Assembly (NCBI GenBank): GCA_937891565.1 | Contig: CALAHA010000049.1 | Location: 1 to 7,379, forward strand | From: an uncultured Ilumatobacter sp. | GTDB lineage: Bacteria > Actinomycetota > Acidimicrobiia > Acidimicrobiales > Ilumatobacteraceae | Direction: 5' to 3' | Length of the DNA: 7,379 nucleotides | Part shown: positions 6,069-7,379 of the stretch, piece by piece | Layout of the letters: each line of letters begins with the position of its first letter | How positions within the stretch are numbered: position 1 is the stretch's first letter | Notes under the pieces: model-generated | Seen by the model: the letters and a program-made list of their open reading frames with translations, nothing else | What the model was told of the DNA's origin: nothing | The model's database searches: none | Translations under genes and position numbers: made by a program

Positions 6069-7379
6069 GTGCTCGCCGCAGAAGAAACATACAAGGCACT
6101 CGAACTCAGCTCCGGCTGGTTCATGGAGAATGCCTGGCTCATCGCCCTGATCCCGGCGGTCGCGTTCGCGCTGATCATCGCGTTTGGCAAGAAGATGCCG
6201 TTCAAGGGTGCCGAATTCGGCCTCGTCTCGATCGGCGCATCACTCGTCATCGCCACCGGCGCCGGCATCCAGTGGATGCAGCGAACCGACTCTGCAGACC
6301 ACGGCGGTGAAGCAGCGCAGGGCATGATCAATGGCGTCCGGGGAGCACTGCGTGCAGCCGAGGGCGCCGAAGCCAAACCCTTCATCGACCCCGTTGTCAG
6401 CCAATGGGTGTGGTGGCAGAACTCTGGCCTCGAGTTCGGCATTGGCTCGCACATCGACGGCCTGTCGATCCTGCTGCTCTGGCTTGTTGCGTTCATCTCG
6501 TTCTTGGTGCAGATCTTCAGCCTTGACTACGTCCGTGGCGATCGTCGCTACACGCATTTCTTTGCAGCATTGACGCTGTTCTCGAGTGGCATGCTCGTCA
6601 TGGTCATGGCGTCGAACATGGTCCAGCTCATCTTGGGCTGGGAGATCATGGGCCTTTGCTCGTTCATGCTGATCGGGCACTGGTGGGAAGACGCCTACAA
6701 CAGCCACTCGGCACTGAAGGCGTTCTTCACCGTGCGCGTTGGCGACGTTGGCCTCCTCATCGGCACGGCGATCCTGTTCTTTGGTTCCAACCAGTGGGCG
6801 ATCGACAACCTCGGCACGAACGGCTTCGACATTCGAGCCATTCAGGCATGGGCGCTTTCAGGTGACGGGTCCAGCTGGACGCTGTTGATGGCGTCGGCCA
6901 CCCTGTTCATTGCGGCAATCGGCAAGTCTGGCCAGTTCCCGTTTCACACGTGGCTGCCTGACGCAATGGCGGGCCCCACTCCGGTCTCGTCGCTGCTTCA
7001 CTCCTCGACCATGGTCGTTGCCGGCGTCTTCCTCGTCGCCCGCATCTACCCGGTCTTTTGGGAAGGCTTCAACATCGCCAACGGCGGGTTGAGTTTCATT
7101 GCCATCATCGGCGGCATCACGATCGTCATTGCGGCACTGCTTGCCTTCGTGCAGGACGACATCAAGAAGGTTCTCGCCTACTCGACGGTGAGTCAGCTGG
7201 GTTACATGATGCTCGGCCTGGGTACCGGTGCCTGGCTGCCGGCTGTGTTCCATGTGTTTACGCACGCATTCTTCAAGTGCTGCCTCTTCCTCGCGGCCGG
7301 CTCGATCAGCCACTCCGGTTCGCACCACTCCTTCGACATGAAGAAGGACATGGGTGGCCTGCGCAAGTTCATGCCGATC
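6069..7379 (+). CDS. nuoL: NADH-quinone oxidoreductase subunit L (NuoL), 3' truncated
   Basis: This is the largest antiporter-like proton-pumping subunit, at the far end of the membrane arm. The frame is open from GTG 6069 to the window edge, 437 residues, roughly two thirds of a typical NuoL. Channel residues can be placed by motif: Glu192 in GWEIMGLCSF, Lys286 in AIGKSGQFPFHTWLPDAM, DDIKKVLAYST with Lys366/367, and HAFFK with Lys403. AMAGPTPVSSLLHSSTMV is the classic family block. Glu192 falls about 48 residues later than E. coli Glu144, because of a longer N-terminus and an expanded hydrophilic loop (about 70-125) that is Ala/Glu-rich. GTG is preferred as start because it follows the nuoK TGA by one base and has GAAGGG 5 nt upstream. 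nuoM and nuoN are expected beyond the window. Confidence 0.95.
   Translation, partial: MLAAEETYKALELSSGWFMENAWLIALIPAVAFALIIAFGKKMPFKGAEFGLVSIGASLVIATGAGIQWMQRTDSADHGGEAAQGMINGVRGALRAAEGAEAKPFIDPVVSQWVWWQNSGLEFGIGSHIDGLSILLLWLVAFISFLVQIFSLDYVRGDRRYTHFFAALTLFSSGMLVMVMASNMVQLILGWEIMGLCSFMLIGHWWEDAYNSHSALKAFFTVRVGDVGLLIGTAILFFGSNQWAIDNLGTNGFDIRAIQAWALSGDGSSWTLLMASATLFIAAIGKSGQFPFHTWLPDAMAGPTPVSSLLHSSTMVVAGVFLVARIYPVFWEGFNIANGGLSFIAIIGGITIVIAALLAFVQDDIKKVLAYSTVSQLGYMMLGLGTGAWLPAVFHVFTHAFFKCCLFLAAGSISHSGSHHSFDMKKDMGGLRKFMPI

Noticed and set aside
5621..6496. A 291-codon minus-strand open frame across nuoJ, nuoK and nuoL.
   Set aside because: It spans three well-identified plus-strand genes and shows no recognisable domain, so it is a shadow of G/C-rich third positions.
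1..7379. CRISPR arrays, tRNA or rRNA genes, insertion sequences and phage attachment sites.
   Set aside because: I saw no spaced repeats, cloverleaf-like sequence, transposase motif or terminal inverted repeats; nearly all the window is coding.

Overview
The window is a densely packed plus-strand stretch of high-GC bacterial DNA. It opens with the 3' part of an endonuclease III gene. After a gap of about 210 bp come the first nine genes of a respiratory complex I operon, in the order nuoA, B, C, D, H, I, J, K, L; nuoL runs off the right edge. GC content, strong G/C preference at third codon positions, frequent non-ATG starts and the NuoI motif CPDWCIYI (which I recall from second, NuoEFG-less nuo clusters in actinobacteria such as Streptomyces) point to Actinomycetota, possibly Acidimicrobiia. 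That assignment is inferred from memory, not from a search.

Layout: 1-523 nth (5' truncated); 524-735 intergenic, with a possible promoter just before nuoA and no convincing terminator; 736-1101 nuoA; 1102-1152 a short gap spanned by a possible 19-codon ORF; 1153-1797 nuoB; 1790-2497 nuoC (non-ATG start); 2494-3663 nuoD; 3663-4745 nuoH; 4745-5224 nuoI; 5224-5760 nuoJ; 5768-6067 nuoK; 6069-7379 nuoL (3' truncated). From nuoB onward every junction is an overlap or a gap of at most 7 nt, so one transcript with translational coupling is likely.

The products make the quinone-facing connecting module (NuoB, C, D, I) and the proton-pumping membrane arm (NuoA, H, J, K, L; nuoM and nuoN are expected downstream). 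nuoE, nuoF and nuoG, which would form the NADH-oxidising module, are absent: nuoD runs straight into nuoH with a one-base overlap. This is an 11-subunit-type layout, so the electron donor may be a ferredoxin or other partner unless EFG are encoded elsewhere. Iron-sulfur ligands in NuoB and NuoI are intact, and so are the key proton-channel Glu/Lys residues in NuoK and NuoL. Several residues lining the quinone cavity of canonical complex I differ in NuoD (Tyr to Phe, His-partner Asp to Gln) and NuoH (PEAE to PIAE). I consider this combination the most interesting feature of the window.
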